A stretch of 64,000 nt of DNA from Caenorhabditis remanei (taxonomy: Eukaryota > Nematoda > Chromadorea > Rhabditida > Rhabditidae): contig NC_071331.1 of assembly GCF_010183535.1 (NCBI RefSeq), positions 9,362,001 to 9,426,000 on the forward strand, read 5' to 3'. A program made the position numbers and the translations under genes. Positions 35,428 through 47,900 of the stretch are shown piece after piece. Every line of letters starts with the position of its first letter. Within the stretch, counting starts at the first letter, position 1. The notes beneath the pieces are model-generated. The model ran no database searches. It was not told the DNA's origin and saw only the letters and a program-made list of their open reading frames with translations.

Positions 35428-37313
35428 TCAGATTCCCTGTGCTCCGAAAGTGTCGATTCCAAGAACCGTCTCATTGCTTCTTTGCATTTCCTCGTCAGCC
35501 TCCATTGTTTTGTTGAATTGATCCATCATTTTCATGTCTTCTTCGGTTAACTGGAATTGTATTTAGAAACGATTTACGAAACGAAACAAATGATGATGAC
35601 AATGATATTATTAAAACTAGAAGGTGAAACAGGGAAGCTCACTGTTTCATAACGTGCAGAAAAATTGAAGCTGAGATTTCATTATTGTTAGTAGATCTAT
35701 ACAGTAATCCCTTCCACTCACGTTATCAGTGGAGTTACTTGGAATCGGAGCATTTTCAGCTCTCTTCTGAACATATTCCTTCTTATCCGACTCCAATCCT
35801 TCATCGAATTTCTCCAAATTCGTCTTCCCAGCTGGCTCATGAACCTTCTCCAATGTGTCTGCTTCTGCAGATTTATTGGAATTTTCGTTTTTGGCCGTGT
35901 CCGTGTCTTTCACTTCTTCGACAGTCGAGTTCTGGAATGAAGATACCTACATACAGTTTCGTTGTATGCACAGTTTCGCAAAGGTTTAAAAATCGTTCCT
36001 TTTTACTTGAATACTGATAGGAGTGGTCCCAAATTTTATTGAGGAAAATAGTTTCACTTTTTCATCGCCGCATAACCTGTGTTTTTCAAATCGTATTTTC
36101 GCAGGTAGCCACGGACTCGTCGTGGGTGGGTGCGCCATAATATAAACTTCCAGAAAGTTTTCTTCAGTTTCAACAACTTGTTAGATATTAAAGGAAAAGG
36201 AAAGATAATTCGTTTTACGAAAAAACAAACAATTTTTGATCTTTTTGAAATGTTTTGAATTCGAATTTTCGACTATGATTCAGAATTAGAAAAACATGTA
36301 ATTTCGATGAAAAATTTCAATAATGTCTAAGATATTGAAAAAATTGGTTTATTTTTGGAAGGCGGGCCTTGACAAGTATGAGAAAAACAATTTTTCCAAA
36401 TATTTCGGTTTCAAGAAGCTGTTATCACTAAGATTAAGCACGTGATAACGGTGATCCATTTGTAACTTTGCTAATTTTCAAATCAAAGCTGTTCGGTGTT
36501 CTCAAGTATTGTATTTTGGAATTTGACAAAAAAAATCAACGTTTTAAATGGAAATCACAGATTATTAAATGACTCTATTCTTCTGTTTCAACTGTTGCTT
36601 AAAAAATTGAAAACTGATGGAAACTTGCTCAGTGTTCACGTTATTTGAATATCAATTCTGGAATATTACGAGAATAAAATTTCGTATCTCCCTGTTAAAA
36701 TATTTACTTTTTATATTAGAGATAACACTAGAACACAGGTATTCCAGTTCTGTACTCAGAATCTGCTAAAACCTGATCGGTTCGAGGTATTGTCGAAATA
36801 AACTTTCTTGACATTCGGTGTTTGCGGACCCAAGTTCCCGCGCTTAAAATAAGCCACGCCCCCTTTCCCTTGTCTCGGCTATATATTCAGAAAAGATCGG
36901 GGAGTTAAACTAATATCATAGCCGAGACAATGGATAGGGAGCGTGGCTTATTTTAAGCGCGGGAACTTGGGTCCGCAAACACCGAATGTCAAGAAAGTTT
37001 GTTTCGATGATAAAGTGAGTTGTTTTTGAAATAAATTTGAAACAAAAAAACAACGTCAATTTTCTGTTTCATGAACAGTACCTAGGTTGTGAATGTCAAA
37101 CTTAAATCAGTCGTCTGTACTGAAAATGTTTTTTCAACAACTCACACTTCCATCAATCTTGACCAAGTCCTCCACATTCTCATTATATTTCAACTCCTCC
37201 GAAGACGAGGATCTCGAAGAATCCACTGATTCGGATTCAGAAGACTCGGTGGCTCGTGCCAAAACATGAAGTGAAATCGAGAGTAGAAAAGCGAAATGGA
37301 TGAATTTCATCAT
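35428..37313 (-). CDS. Secreted Ser/Glu-rich protein, 166 residues, function unknown
   Basis: There are three exons: 37146-37313, 35722-35931 and 35428-35550. All junctions are in phase zero and have GTGAGT donors and TTCCAG acceptors. The protein starts MMKFIHFAFLLSISLHVLA, a clear signal peptide. A low-complexity acidic Ser stretch (about residues 21-41, ESSESESVDSS) follows, then a hydrophilic, charged body with no cysteines, ending TFGAQGI. A second ATG lies one codon inside. I recognise no domain. The 1.2 kb first intron holds a palindromic element. A broken duplicate is at 21743-22259. It is probably an extracellular, intrinsically disordered protein. Confidence 0.8.
36795..37014. mobile_element. 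Palindromic MITE in intron 1 of the Ser/Glu-rich gene
   Basis: Two ~90 bp arms (36797-36890 and 36920-37010) with CTTTCTTGACATTCGGTGTT and ACTTGGGTCCGCAAACACCG are complementary apart from a few bases. TCGA abuts both ends (TCGA|AATAAAC and GTTTGTT|TCGA), a possible 4 bp target duplication. The loop is about 30 bp. As single-stranded RNA it would fold into a strong hairpin. Confidence 0.7.
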
Positions 37314-38656
37314 TGTGAACTGTAAACTGGATAAATGGTTGTTGTAGCGGATGAAGGGGGGACTAGTCACGTCATACGGAGAGAGAGAGAGGGAGAGAGA
37401 AATAATATAAAACGAACGAGACGACTGGTTTTCGATGGGGATTTTTTTCGTTTCGGATGTACTTTTGAATGAGGTGGTAATCGCTTTGTTTTTGACATAT
37501 ATACTGGTCTAGCATATGATTTGGGGAGGAGGTGGTGTGTTTCGGATATTAGAGAGTGGATGAGTAATACTGTTTCGAAATTATTTGAATTTGGTAGCGT
37601 CTTGTCAGTGACACTTGTTAGTCTCTAATTGCTTTGAAGTGCTTTTGAAATATTTTCTAGAAAAAAATTACGAAAACGGTCAGAGAAAATTCAACGATTT
37701 TTTGAAAGTTGACTATATATTTTTTTCTCAGGTTAGCAAGTTTAGTATTTCATTCATGATTTCATGAAATTTTCGAAACTGTAATTCGGATTTCTCTTCT
37801 GACTTATTTAAATTTTTTGTAGATGGGCTACCAATGGAATCATGAAAATCCACAGATCACTTTTAACATGACAGTTCTGAAACATTAGAAATCTGATAAT
37901 TACTTTTTTTCGAGGTCAAAAAAATAGTACTGCCGTTTCTACAAGTTTAGCACATAGTCTTCTAGCTGCGTAAGTACCATAAATCAATAAGGTTTATTTT
38001 TCTAAAGTTTTGTGATCCATATTAAGCTCCATATATATCAGCGTTCACATTTTCAGATTCCTATAAATATGATACTTTTGAAATCGAAAAATGCTGCGGT
38101 AATTGAACAAGAAGACAGTTATTCTGATAAAAGTTTCTTGTCCACTAAACTTTTGGAAAAGAACATTATTGATACGACTCTTACAAATCAGTTCTCTGAA
38201 ACTCGAGTTTTACGATTTTCATGCACAATCGCTTTTTCAGAAATGTTATGCAAACCCTGAAACATGAACTGATACTTGTCGAATTTGAGTTTTGACTGCA
38301 GGAAAAAATTATTTTAACCTTATTTCTTTAAAGTTATTTCCCATTAGCCGGTAGGTGACCGCCCGTTCAAAGTTCGGCCAGGGACGAGTAATACAAAAAA
38401 GTTCAATTACTTTTCTTTACCTGTTTCACAATTTTTAAAAAATCAAACCTATCTCACAATCTCAGTTCCCCAATAATGGGTGCTTTAACTGCATTCAATT
38501 CTTATTTCAATTTTTGTGGTCAACTTTAGAACAATCTATGTTAATGCGATAATTGCACTCGTGACTATTAATTTAAAAATTTGCGTTATTTTGCGAAAAG
38601 TGGATCAACTAAGCTCAAAATCAAAAACGCACTTGACTGTGCTTGGCGGTCCAGAC
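37314..38656. other. 5' flank and spacer
   Basis: The first ~150 bp includes a GAGAGAGAGAGGGAGAGAGA tract and is the probable promoter side of the Ser/Glu-rich gene. From 38390 to 38650 lies the first copy of a ~260 bp direct repeat whose second copy is 39065-39320 (TTTACCTGTTTCACAATTTT and CAATTCTTATTTCAATTTTT landmarks). No exon is seen. Confidence 0.45.
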
Positions 38657-39026
38657 CAGAGTTGCATGGAAGTGAAAATTTCTTATCCGGAAGTCGGAAG
38701 TCGGAATTAGATTTTTTCGCAAGTATTCGAAAACTTCAAGAGAAAAGATAATAAAATTGGCTGAAATCAGTGGAAAATTAGGTTTTGGATGAAGAAAAGC
38801 CAATTTTCTCTCCTTTTAGACCATTTTTTCAAGTATTTCTGCGAAATATACTTTTCGGAAATACCACAGTTGGAATGACGGAGGTCGGAAGTAAAATTCC
38901 TTATCCGGAAGTCGAAAGTCGGAAGTCGGAAGTTATTTTTCTTATCCGGAAGTCGGAAGTCGGAATGATAAAAATGCCCGGAAGTCGGAAGTCGGAAATC
39001 GGAAGTTGGAATTCCATGCAACTCTG
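38657..39026. mobile_element. Non-autonomous relative of the GGAAGTC hAT element
   Basis: The ends are CAGAGTTGCATGGAA and its complement. Inside are GGAAGTC arrays with the same TTCTTATCC spacer as the 4293-6675 element, around an unrelated ~170 bp centre. No flanking 8 bp repeat is visible. Instead the element sits between two ~260 bp direct repeats (38390-38650 and 39065-39320), so the flanks were rearranged after insertion. Confidence 0.8.
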
Positions 39027-39445
39027 ACCACACCTCGTCCATGGGACGAAATTTGATCGAGCGACCAGCAAATGGAGAATACAAAAAATCTAAAATTACT
39101 TTACTTTACCTGTTTCACAATTTTTTAATAAATCAAACCTATCTCACAATCTCAGTTTTCCCATTCGAGGCGCTTTAACTGCATTCAATTCTTATTTCAA
39201 TTTTTGTAATCAAGTTTAGAACAATCTGAATGCGATAATTGCATCGTGACTATTAATTTAATAATTTGCGTTATTTTGAGAATAGTGGCTCAAGGAAGCC
39301 CAAAATCAAAACCACACCTGCCTCTGCTTGGCGGTTCAGATTCCGAAACAGGAAATATGGAAAATTGAAATCACAACCAGCCCAAAGGCTTATCATGTTC
39401 TAGAGGGCTATCAACTTATTTTTAAGTATCCATTTTAACCTCCAC

Positions 39446-39824
39446 CATACTTGTCAACCGGGCCGAAACGGGCCGACACGGGCCGGCGCGTAACTCGCTT
39501 CAAACTCAATATTATGAGCTGAAAAATATACCAAAATGTAGATCTCGACGAGTTCTATGCCAGTGACCTACTACGGGCCGGATGTCTATTCGTTAATATG
39601 CCGCGGGCCGGGCTAGAATGGCTTTTTTGGCCATTTTCGCGTTTTTTGGCACTTTTTCCCGGCCCGCGGCACACTAACGAATAGCCATCCGGCCCGTAGT
39701 AAGTCACAGACATAGAACTCGTCGAGATCTACATTTTGGTATATTTTTCAGCTCATAATATTGAGTTTGAAGCGAGTTACGCGCCGGCCCGTGTCGGCCC
39801 GTTTCGGCCCGGTTGACAAGTATG
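39446..39824. mobile_element. Palindromic GGGCCG hAT MITE with CATACTTG ends
   Basis: The ends CATACTTGTCAACCGGGCCG and its complement define a 379 bp near-perfect palindrome. Arms include ACGGGCCGGCGCGTAACTCG and CTCGACGAGTTCTATG; the loop is near 39635. It belongs to the same terminal family as 42556-42704, 60390-60680 and 63743-63980. It lacks a matching 8 bp duplication. Confidence 0.75.
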
Positions 39825-40960
39825 GATTCATACTTTCCTGTGTAACTCAGCTGAATCGTGTCCGTTTTGCATAAATTTTTTTTTGACAGATAGCTGAACG
39901 ATCCAGTAACAAGAAAATAAGTTTTTTGTAAAAGTTTCAGTTTTGATTTTTTTCAATAATTGATTTTTCTTGTTCGTGATTTGAAAATTCGAAAAAAAAC
40001 TTTTTATTTTTCTCTTGGAGTTATTGAGTTTTTGATGGCAAAATGATGGAAAATGCTCAGATAAACAAAAAATTATGTTGAATTGGTTTCTTAGTTCCTC
40101 AGCATCGTGCTAGAGCTCCAGAAGTCAAATGTAGTGTACTCGGGAAAATCATCATAACTCATCAAAAAACGTTCCAAATTGGTCAAAAATAGTACCAAAT
40201 GATGTGTCTTAAGTTTTTCTACTAACAAACATCAAAAAATTTTAATTTTAGAAAAAATAATTTTTCAAATCTTTTTCACTCAAAAATTATTTTATTCCAA
40301 TTTTTCCTGGATTTCCGATATTTTCTAGCTATAAAACGAACAAAAAACACAAACATGTGTTTTATTATTTATGATGAAGCACTTTGCATGCGGTATTTGA
40401 AACGTATGTTCGTTTTATTGCCAGAAAATATCGGAAATCCAGGAAAAATCGGAATAAAATAATTTTTGAGTGAAAAAGATTTGAAAAATTATTTTTTCTA
40501 AAATTAAAATTTTTTGATGTTTGTTAGTAGAAAAACTTAAGACACATCATTTGGTACTATTTTTGACCAATTTGGAGCATTTTTTGCTTAGTTATGATGA
40601 TTTTCCTGAGTACACTATATTTGACTTCTGGAGCTCTGGCACGATGCTCAGGGTTTCAGAAATCAGTTCAACATAATTTTTTATTTATTTGAGCATTTTC
40701 CATCAATTTGCCATCAAAAACTAAATAACTCCAAGAGAAAAATAAAAAGTTTTTTTTTCGAATTTTTAAATCACGATCAGGAAAAATTAATTATTGAAAA
40801 AAATCAGAACTGAAACTTTTACAAAAAACTTATTTTCTTGTTACTGGATATTTCAGCAATCTTTCAAAAAAAAGTTTATTCAAAACGGACACGATTCAGC
40901 TGAGTTACACATGAAAGTATGAATCTGCCCTCACCTATGCTCGCTACTGTACATGTTATC
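39825..40960. mobile_element. 1.1 kb palindromic element, left terminus replaced by a MITE
   Basis: From GATTCATACTTTC at the left, the sequence is mirrored to GAAAGTATGAATC near 40914. The right side continues to CTGCCCTCACC...GCTACTGTAC. The left terminal ~20 bp are absent, where the MITE 39446-39824 abuts. The centre is near 40380. A half copy with an intact left end is at 8813-9290. No coding is seen. Confidence 0.7.
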
Positions 40961-41998
40961 GAAAGTCCCTCACAATCAGAAGATTATTTAGAAAAGAATT
41001 AGGTTTGGCATTTGCAACCACACCTCGAATCAGAATATTCCAGACATTGATACTGAAATATGGGTTAAACTGTCTCGGTTTCAACTATTGGTTATGAAAC
41101 ATTTGACATTGTTGTAGCGTTAACATTAAAAAAACTTAGACACCTGTGTGAAAAATACCTTTTGTTGAGTGTCAACCAACTTTTGGTACTCAATTTCTTG
41201 TTTTATTAAAACAAAAAACTTTTTTAACCGTAATCATGGAATACATATTACAAGAATGACATTTAGATTGTAGTTATTAATCATGAGTTGGTAATTTTTC
41301 TCGACGCGATTTATCTAATTACACTAATTAGGAACGCTAGTTCAAATCACTCAACTATCGACCAGAACTAGTCACAGATACGAAAGAACATTTTACCACC
41401 TTTGAAAACGGAAATAACAACACAGTTTTTAAATATCTAAGAAGTGTGAAACCCAAAAATAATTTCAAATAATAGACAGTTGGCAACCTGGAATGTGTAC
41501 TTGACACAAAAAAACCAATGTTGCGCTGTCAAGTACAACTCAAGAAGTACCGAAAGTACCGAAAAAGGGAAGATCAGAAAATTACAAAAATTAAAAAATT
41601 CGCGGTTTCAAAAAGCTGTTTTGGTCTGTGTTTGTGACACGCAGTACTAATTATATCATAAAAATTGTGAAAAATAATTATCAGTGAACTTACCAGCTGG
41701 AACTTCTAGTTAAAAGAAAAAAAGTTTGTGGTTTGATTCAATATCTATATTATTAAAAAACTCCATCACACACACACATCTCATACCAACCATGAAACCG
41801 ACCAAAAAAAAAAGTTGACAAAAAACTAAAAACCATTTTGTAACCGAAATGACAATATCTTCCGATCGGCACCGTATTTAATAGGTTATACCACTCAAAA
41901 AACCTGATAATCCGTGCGCAAATCCCCATCGATTTTTATTCGGGGGTCGTTACAAATTTATGTGGAAATAGAGTATAGACACTTCTTTTTTTTCGAAA
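40961..41998. promoter_or_regulatory. Upstream region of the acidic secreted-protein gene
   Basis: About 1 kb without exons or recognisable repeats lies before the ATG at 41999. It contains a CA run (ACACACACACA near 41770). The last ~120 bp, with ATTTTTATTCGGGGGTCG and a TTTTTTTTCG tract before the ATG, would be the core promoter or trans-splice region. I see no specific factor site. Confidence 0.3.
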
Positions 41999-44900
41999 AT
42001 GAGGTCCATTAGATTTCTATTGTTTTTGGCGGTGCTGGGATTGGAAGTGGTCTTGATTCGTGGAAAAATAAATCCAGTGGCGTTGGGGAGTGGTGAGTCT
42101 TTTGGAAAGGGAGATTATGTTTCAAGTAAAAGGTAAGATGTGTGGTTTATGAGAAAACATTGATAAATTATCGAAAACAACTTTTTATTCATGCGAGTTC
42201 GTACATGAGTTAGGTGCTCCGAAAGCAACTATTTTAAAAGAAAATTGATGTCATATTTCTTAATTTCAGATTATGATACTTCAGACAATTCCAAGAAACT
42301 TTTATCATTGGAGCATATGCAAAAAATCACTTTAAACGCTATAATTCCCGTTTCCCCGGCTCAAAATGAGCCAAGAGTTTTTCCACGCGGTCGTGTACTC
42401 CTCTCGGACAACATTTCTGTTCGATTCCTAGTTTTCTCATTTTTCAAACAAATTTTCGTAGTTTTTTTTTTACTACACGGCCGCGTGGGAAAACTCTTCC
42501 ATTTACTCTCCTTTTGAGTTAGGAGAACGGGAATCGTACCATTTAGAGCGAATATCATACTTGTCACGGGCCGGGCGGGGCCGGGCCGGGCCGGGCCCGC
42601 TAAAAAAATCTTCCGGCCCGGCCCGGCCCGGGCCGGCCCGTCAAAATATTGAAAAAAAAGCTTGCTGCGGGCCCTGCGGGCCGGCCCGTGATTTGACAAG
42701 TATGGCGAATATGCTCCAATGATTAAAGTTTCTTAGAATTATCTGAAGTATCATAATCTGAACTTTAAAAAATGACATCAGTCCTACTCAAATATTAAAA
42801 AAAACACCCTGAGATGTTTTTAAAAGCTTGGTGAAAGAGAAACAAACGAATAACTGTTTCTATTTCATCATGCTGCAATACAAAAGTACTGTTTCACCGA
42901 GTCATTTTCCGAGTCGCAATCAATCGAATTTTTCCTTGTTTTCATTTGACATAATCCATATAAAAGAAAAATTATATTTTACGTATTTGGGAAGGCTTTC
43001 AAAAACTTAGTGAAACAGAAACAAACAAAAAAAATTGTATCTCAGAATGCTGAAATGAAAAACTACTGTTCCACATACTCAATTCAAAGATCGAAAACCG
43101 GGGATCCTAATTTGCTTTTTTATTTTTTTTAAGCTTATAAATTCCAGAACACTCCGGCGACACTGACGAAAACTTCATCTCCCAAGACATCGAAGGTTCT
43201 GGAGTTCCTCCGAAGAACCTCTCCATCATCGCAGAGCAACCAAATGTTGGGAATGAAGAATTGGTGGCCGAAGGATCGGGCGGTCCTATGATTCCACCTA
43301 AACCAGACTCCTCAGGATCTGACGACTTTGAGGATGGAGCTTCTGGGGAGCCAATGTTTGGAGGATCAGGAGACCCGGGGGTGGTTCCGAGAACCGAGAA
43401 ACCATTACCTCCGTTTGTTGAAGACCTGGTTACTGGGCAACCGGAGGAATCAACAATGCCACCAAAGGATCCGGCGGAGTTCGCTACCCATGAACCAGAT
43501 ATCATTGATGATGAACCAACTGGACCCACCACTCCATTCGATATCAACAATTTGGAGACTGGTGTTCCAGAAGGGTCTACAAAAGAACCGTACATGCCGA
43601 AACCGGTGACAAAACCCAAACCAGGACAACACAACTATTCCGACGATTCCACTGATGGATATTCTGGAGGCACAGGTTACACAGACTTCTCCGACTTTAC
43701 AGATGTCCCTGGAGGGTCTAGTGAGCTTCCAATGGAAAGTATCCCACCGGTTCATTGGACGAAATCAACACCAAGAGATTTCACGATTAGTCAGAAGATT
43801 GATGAGAATAGTGCAGGTTATCAACAGTTGTTGCACATGTTGGAGGTTAGTAGAACAATTAAACATTTATTTTAATTTTGTTAATGAACTTCAATTGCAA
43901 TACCATGTTAATTAAACTAGTCAGAAACCGTAAAAATATGTTTTTAAAAGTTGTTTGAGGTCTAATGCACCACGTGTAAACCTGTATTTACTTTTAGTCT
44001 TAGATACGTAAAGGTTCATGTTTATTTAATTTTTGGAGACACTGAGTGTAGGTTTCAAAACGAGACCATTTCGGTTCAAGAAACTTACCGTTTCAGAAAA
44101 AATGTTATGAGCTGCGACGGTGAGTCCACGTTAGTAATGTATTTAAATTATTTGGCATAATAAATAACTAGATTTTGTCATGGAGTCTAGTAACTCAAAT
44201 GTGCTAATTGAATAATTAATCTATTCTACCCCGTTCGATCATTAAAACCATTATTACAGGACCTTGGACACCGTCGCAAAGACGACATCATCGAGAAACA
44301 ACAGACAGAATTCTATGTCAGCAGAGCTTCAAGTCTTATGGATTCTATTGATAATGTAAGAATTGTTTTTAAGAAAGTATTATATGTGGAGGCGGGCCTT
44401 AAATGCGGTCGGAGACAGACCCGCTCCTGAGAAAATCTTCCCAAACTGGTTGAAAGTGTCAGATGTAACGGCTAATAATGTGAGGATGAGCGGTGCAACA
44501 ACAGAACACAGTTTTAAGACATTGACCCATTTATTACGATAGATTTAGTTAGTATAATTCAATATTTAGTTAAGCGTCCTGCTGGGTGTGCCGCGGGTCG
44601 AAAAGTAGACAAGAGAGCGGTCACAACCGCGGATCGCTTGCAAATGGCCTAAAAGGCCTAAAAGGGGCGATTATTCACTCTCCCAAGCGTCAGTAGCGCA
44701 TAAATGGGCTAAAATAGTCCGGAAAATGATAGGATCTATTTAGCCGACACTTTCACACTCGTCACGTTACCGGACGACCGGAAGAGAGCCACCACTCGTC
44801 AATTTAGACTGAGCAATGAGGAGGCGCGGCGGCCGCTACGCGACCGCTCGCGGCTGAGTGGAGCGCGTTTGCTGACTCAACGGGTTTAGAGCGGTAATTC

Positions 44901-47900
44901 AAATTAGAATTAATTGAATATTCCTGATAACAGGTGATTGAAAAGAGAGAAATAAAGTGAATTAGTGAACAGATTGGAACAATATTGAAATAAGAGATTA
45001 GTAAGGCGATGATGAGCCTAGTTTTGCGGGGAAAACCATGTGGGGCTCATCATTCAGCCTTTCAGTTGTCGACAATTTTGTCTTTGGGGAAATAGTTGAC
45101 AACATTCCCGGGGGGAGGGTGCCAGCGGTCTCCTGACTGTCAGCGTGATGAACGTAATTGATGGGAAGCTCTTTGGCTTTTCGAGAAAGATAGGTTCTAA
45201 CTCTGCCCGCTGGCAACTCCGAAAAATCATCATCCGCGGCTTCAGCCGGTAAGACTCTTTGTGGATCTTGAAAAGTATCCGCATTTCCCAATCTCTTTTC
45301 AATGATGTCAGAATCGTCATCTGTGTCACCTGACACTGGATTATTCTCAAGATGATCGGTGTTTAGGTTCAGTGGTAATTTTATATTATTTGATTTATTT
45401 ACATTAAAATTTGGATTTGTATGAATTTTCACATTCAGCAATGTCTGGCGAGTTTTTTGATGGAAATAGCTCTGGGACGTATTTCATGTCTGGACTGAAC
45501 AGAACCGCGGGTGCTGGTAGCTCTCTTGGACTGGAGTCCTGTGCATCATCTGTCTCTTCCTCTGTCGCAATATTAGGGCGGTTCAGTGGATTTCATTCTC
45601 GAGGAATCAACTGAGAGACTGCACGAGAGTATGATTTGCCTCTGCACTTTACAATAGCGGATCGAATTTGTCCGTCGTGTTCTGGGATTTGTCCATTGAT
45701 GTCATATGTTTTGTGAGCGATGGGTTTTGCAAGTGGAAACCGCGGGTGTCCGAGAATTGCCTCACTGGCTTCATGTGGAAGCCTTGAAGATTCAATCCTT
45801 CTGTGTAACACGGTGTATTCCATCTGCGCCAGTGTTGTGCTCGCTGACAGTAGGGAAGGTGTAGCCGTGATAATATACAGTCAGTCTTTGCAGTGCTCGG
45901 TGATAATGAGCAATCTCGCTATCTTTGCTAGGTGAAGCTAATCGAGATTTTGGAACTGTTTCATCACTTGGCTATCTCAACTCATGTTCTACTTTGCTGA
46001 ATGTGTTCAGAGTTTTTGTAATAGTTTTTGTGAGTATTTAAGAGAATTTGTTGTTGCATATGGTCCTTTCCTCGTAGCGTTCGGAACCATGACAGTTTTG
46101 TCACTTTGTGGTTGAACCGCGGATCGAGGGACAATGGGTTTCTCGGCGAGTCTAGTCACAATCGTTTTGGTGTCTGGATCGATGACCTCAGAATGAACCA
46201 AATATCTGACTCAATTGGACAGGTGACTTCTCTTGCAATCGTTTATGGTCATGTTGAGGATCTGTCTGGATAGTATAGACGAAATCGCATGCTAATTCCA
46301 TTGAACGAGTACCGAGTTTTAGAAATTGTCCATGTGTCCTATTTTGACGGGCGGATGGCAACATCTCTTTGGAATGGGTGTCATTGTCTTTATTGAAAAT
46401 AATTTGAGTAAATTTTATTTAAGAGTTTTGTGCCTTTCTTCAGTGTGATTACCATATTGACCGATCTCACGCAGCACTGCTGCTGGACGTGACTTGTTGC
46501 CATTATATGTAAGAAAACTTTTTGTTCTTTTGTTCTTGGGTTTGACAACTGCGATGAACTTATGTAAGAAATCTACTGTGGATTTTCTGCAACTGTCATC
46601 AGATGTACAGGGATCTTTAGAACTCCGGTTTTGCAACCATTGAATTGGCAATTTTGTAAGTCAGTTCTGTCAGGGCATCTTCCGGATCACTACTGTTCAA
46701 TTGCAGTTCGATATTTATCTGACAACCGCGGATCGATAACTTTCTGCCCTAGGGTTGGCTTTGGTACCGTAGTAGCGAGCTTTCGGATAAGATTACCTCT
46801 GCTTGGATCTTTGGGTCCATTAGAGCTGGTGATCCTACAATCACTATGGATTGTGGATTTCTGGTATCTTGAAGATGACTTTGTAAGGCATGAATATTTG
46901 TTTTTCGAATGTGGTGAATCTGAATCCTTGGACTGACAGTCACGTTCGTTTCAAGATCGGATGTAAATAACCATTTGCGAATGATTCCAGAATGAGAGAC
47001 AGAGACGCTCCTGAGTCAATAAGACCAAGAAGTGGTTAGCCTTCTGTTGTTTCCAGATAAAGGAATATGAGGCGTTACGTGTCATTTGGAACTAATGTCG
47101 CATAAACATAATGGTTTGATCTTTGTAGAAACTCAGTGAACAGCTGCATCGCCAATTCTTCTTTATCACCGTCTTCGGTAGTTAGTTTTAAAAGAAATTT
47201 TCATATTATGAGTTATTTTTAGGATTTGTAGGGCTACAACCGCGGATCGTGCACAATGTTCTACAGATCTGGCGGTTCGAACAAGGTTCGAGAAGTGTTA
47301 CTTTGTGAAACATGGTTACTGTACCACATGAATGAAGCATTGAAGCAGTTATCAGTGAAAGATATAGTTGTCAAGTCACATTGTGACGCACCGTTTGGTA
47401 CATTTGACTCTGTCGTGATACTTTTACTTCGGTTTTTTAGCTTTGGTGGAACGATATACGTTGCCACTGGCTGAGCTTCCTTCAGACAGTTCTCTTTGTT
47501 TCAGTTAGTACTCTTCCTTTGAACAGTCTCTTGTATGTAGCATAACACTACAATATCCATAACTTTTTGAGAGTGAACTTTGATTTGGTTCGAGTCACTG
47601 ATCTCTTTGAGCTTTTTGGAAGAGGTCCAGCATAATTTTCGCGTTCAGATTAAGATCTTGATGCAGCTTTGATGTGGCTACGAGATCTCTGATGGCAGGT
47701 ACACTCTGTTGTGTGCTCTGGATCTATTGACTGATGTTTTAGATTTTATATGATTTTGTGCACCTGGGTGCTGTTCCATATCTTGGACCATTTGGGTGTA
47801 CAGAATATCTCTGTCAAATCAAGAGTATGGAAAGCGTTAGGTGTTTTGGTGGAATTTGATTTAATGCTTTGGTAACTGATAATGACTGCTGTGTGTTGGG

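Noticed and set aside
42245..42517. 90-codon frame in intron 1 of the acidic-protein gene, preceded by a TTTCAG
   Set aside because: It lies in one arm of a palindromic element, and exons 1 and 2 already join in frame without it.
43107..43634. 175-codon minus-strand open frame opposite exon 2 of the acidic secreted gene
   Set aside because: It is the mirror of a strongly coding plus-strand exon with intact splice phases, and its Gly/Ser composition is a by-product of the Pro/Gly/Ser-rich sense strand.
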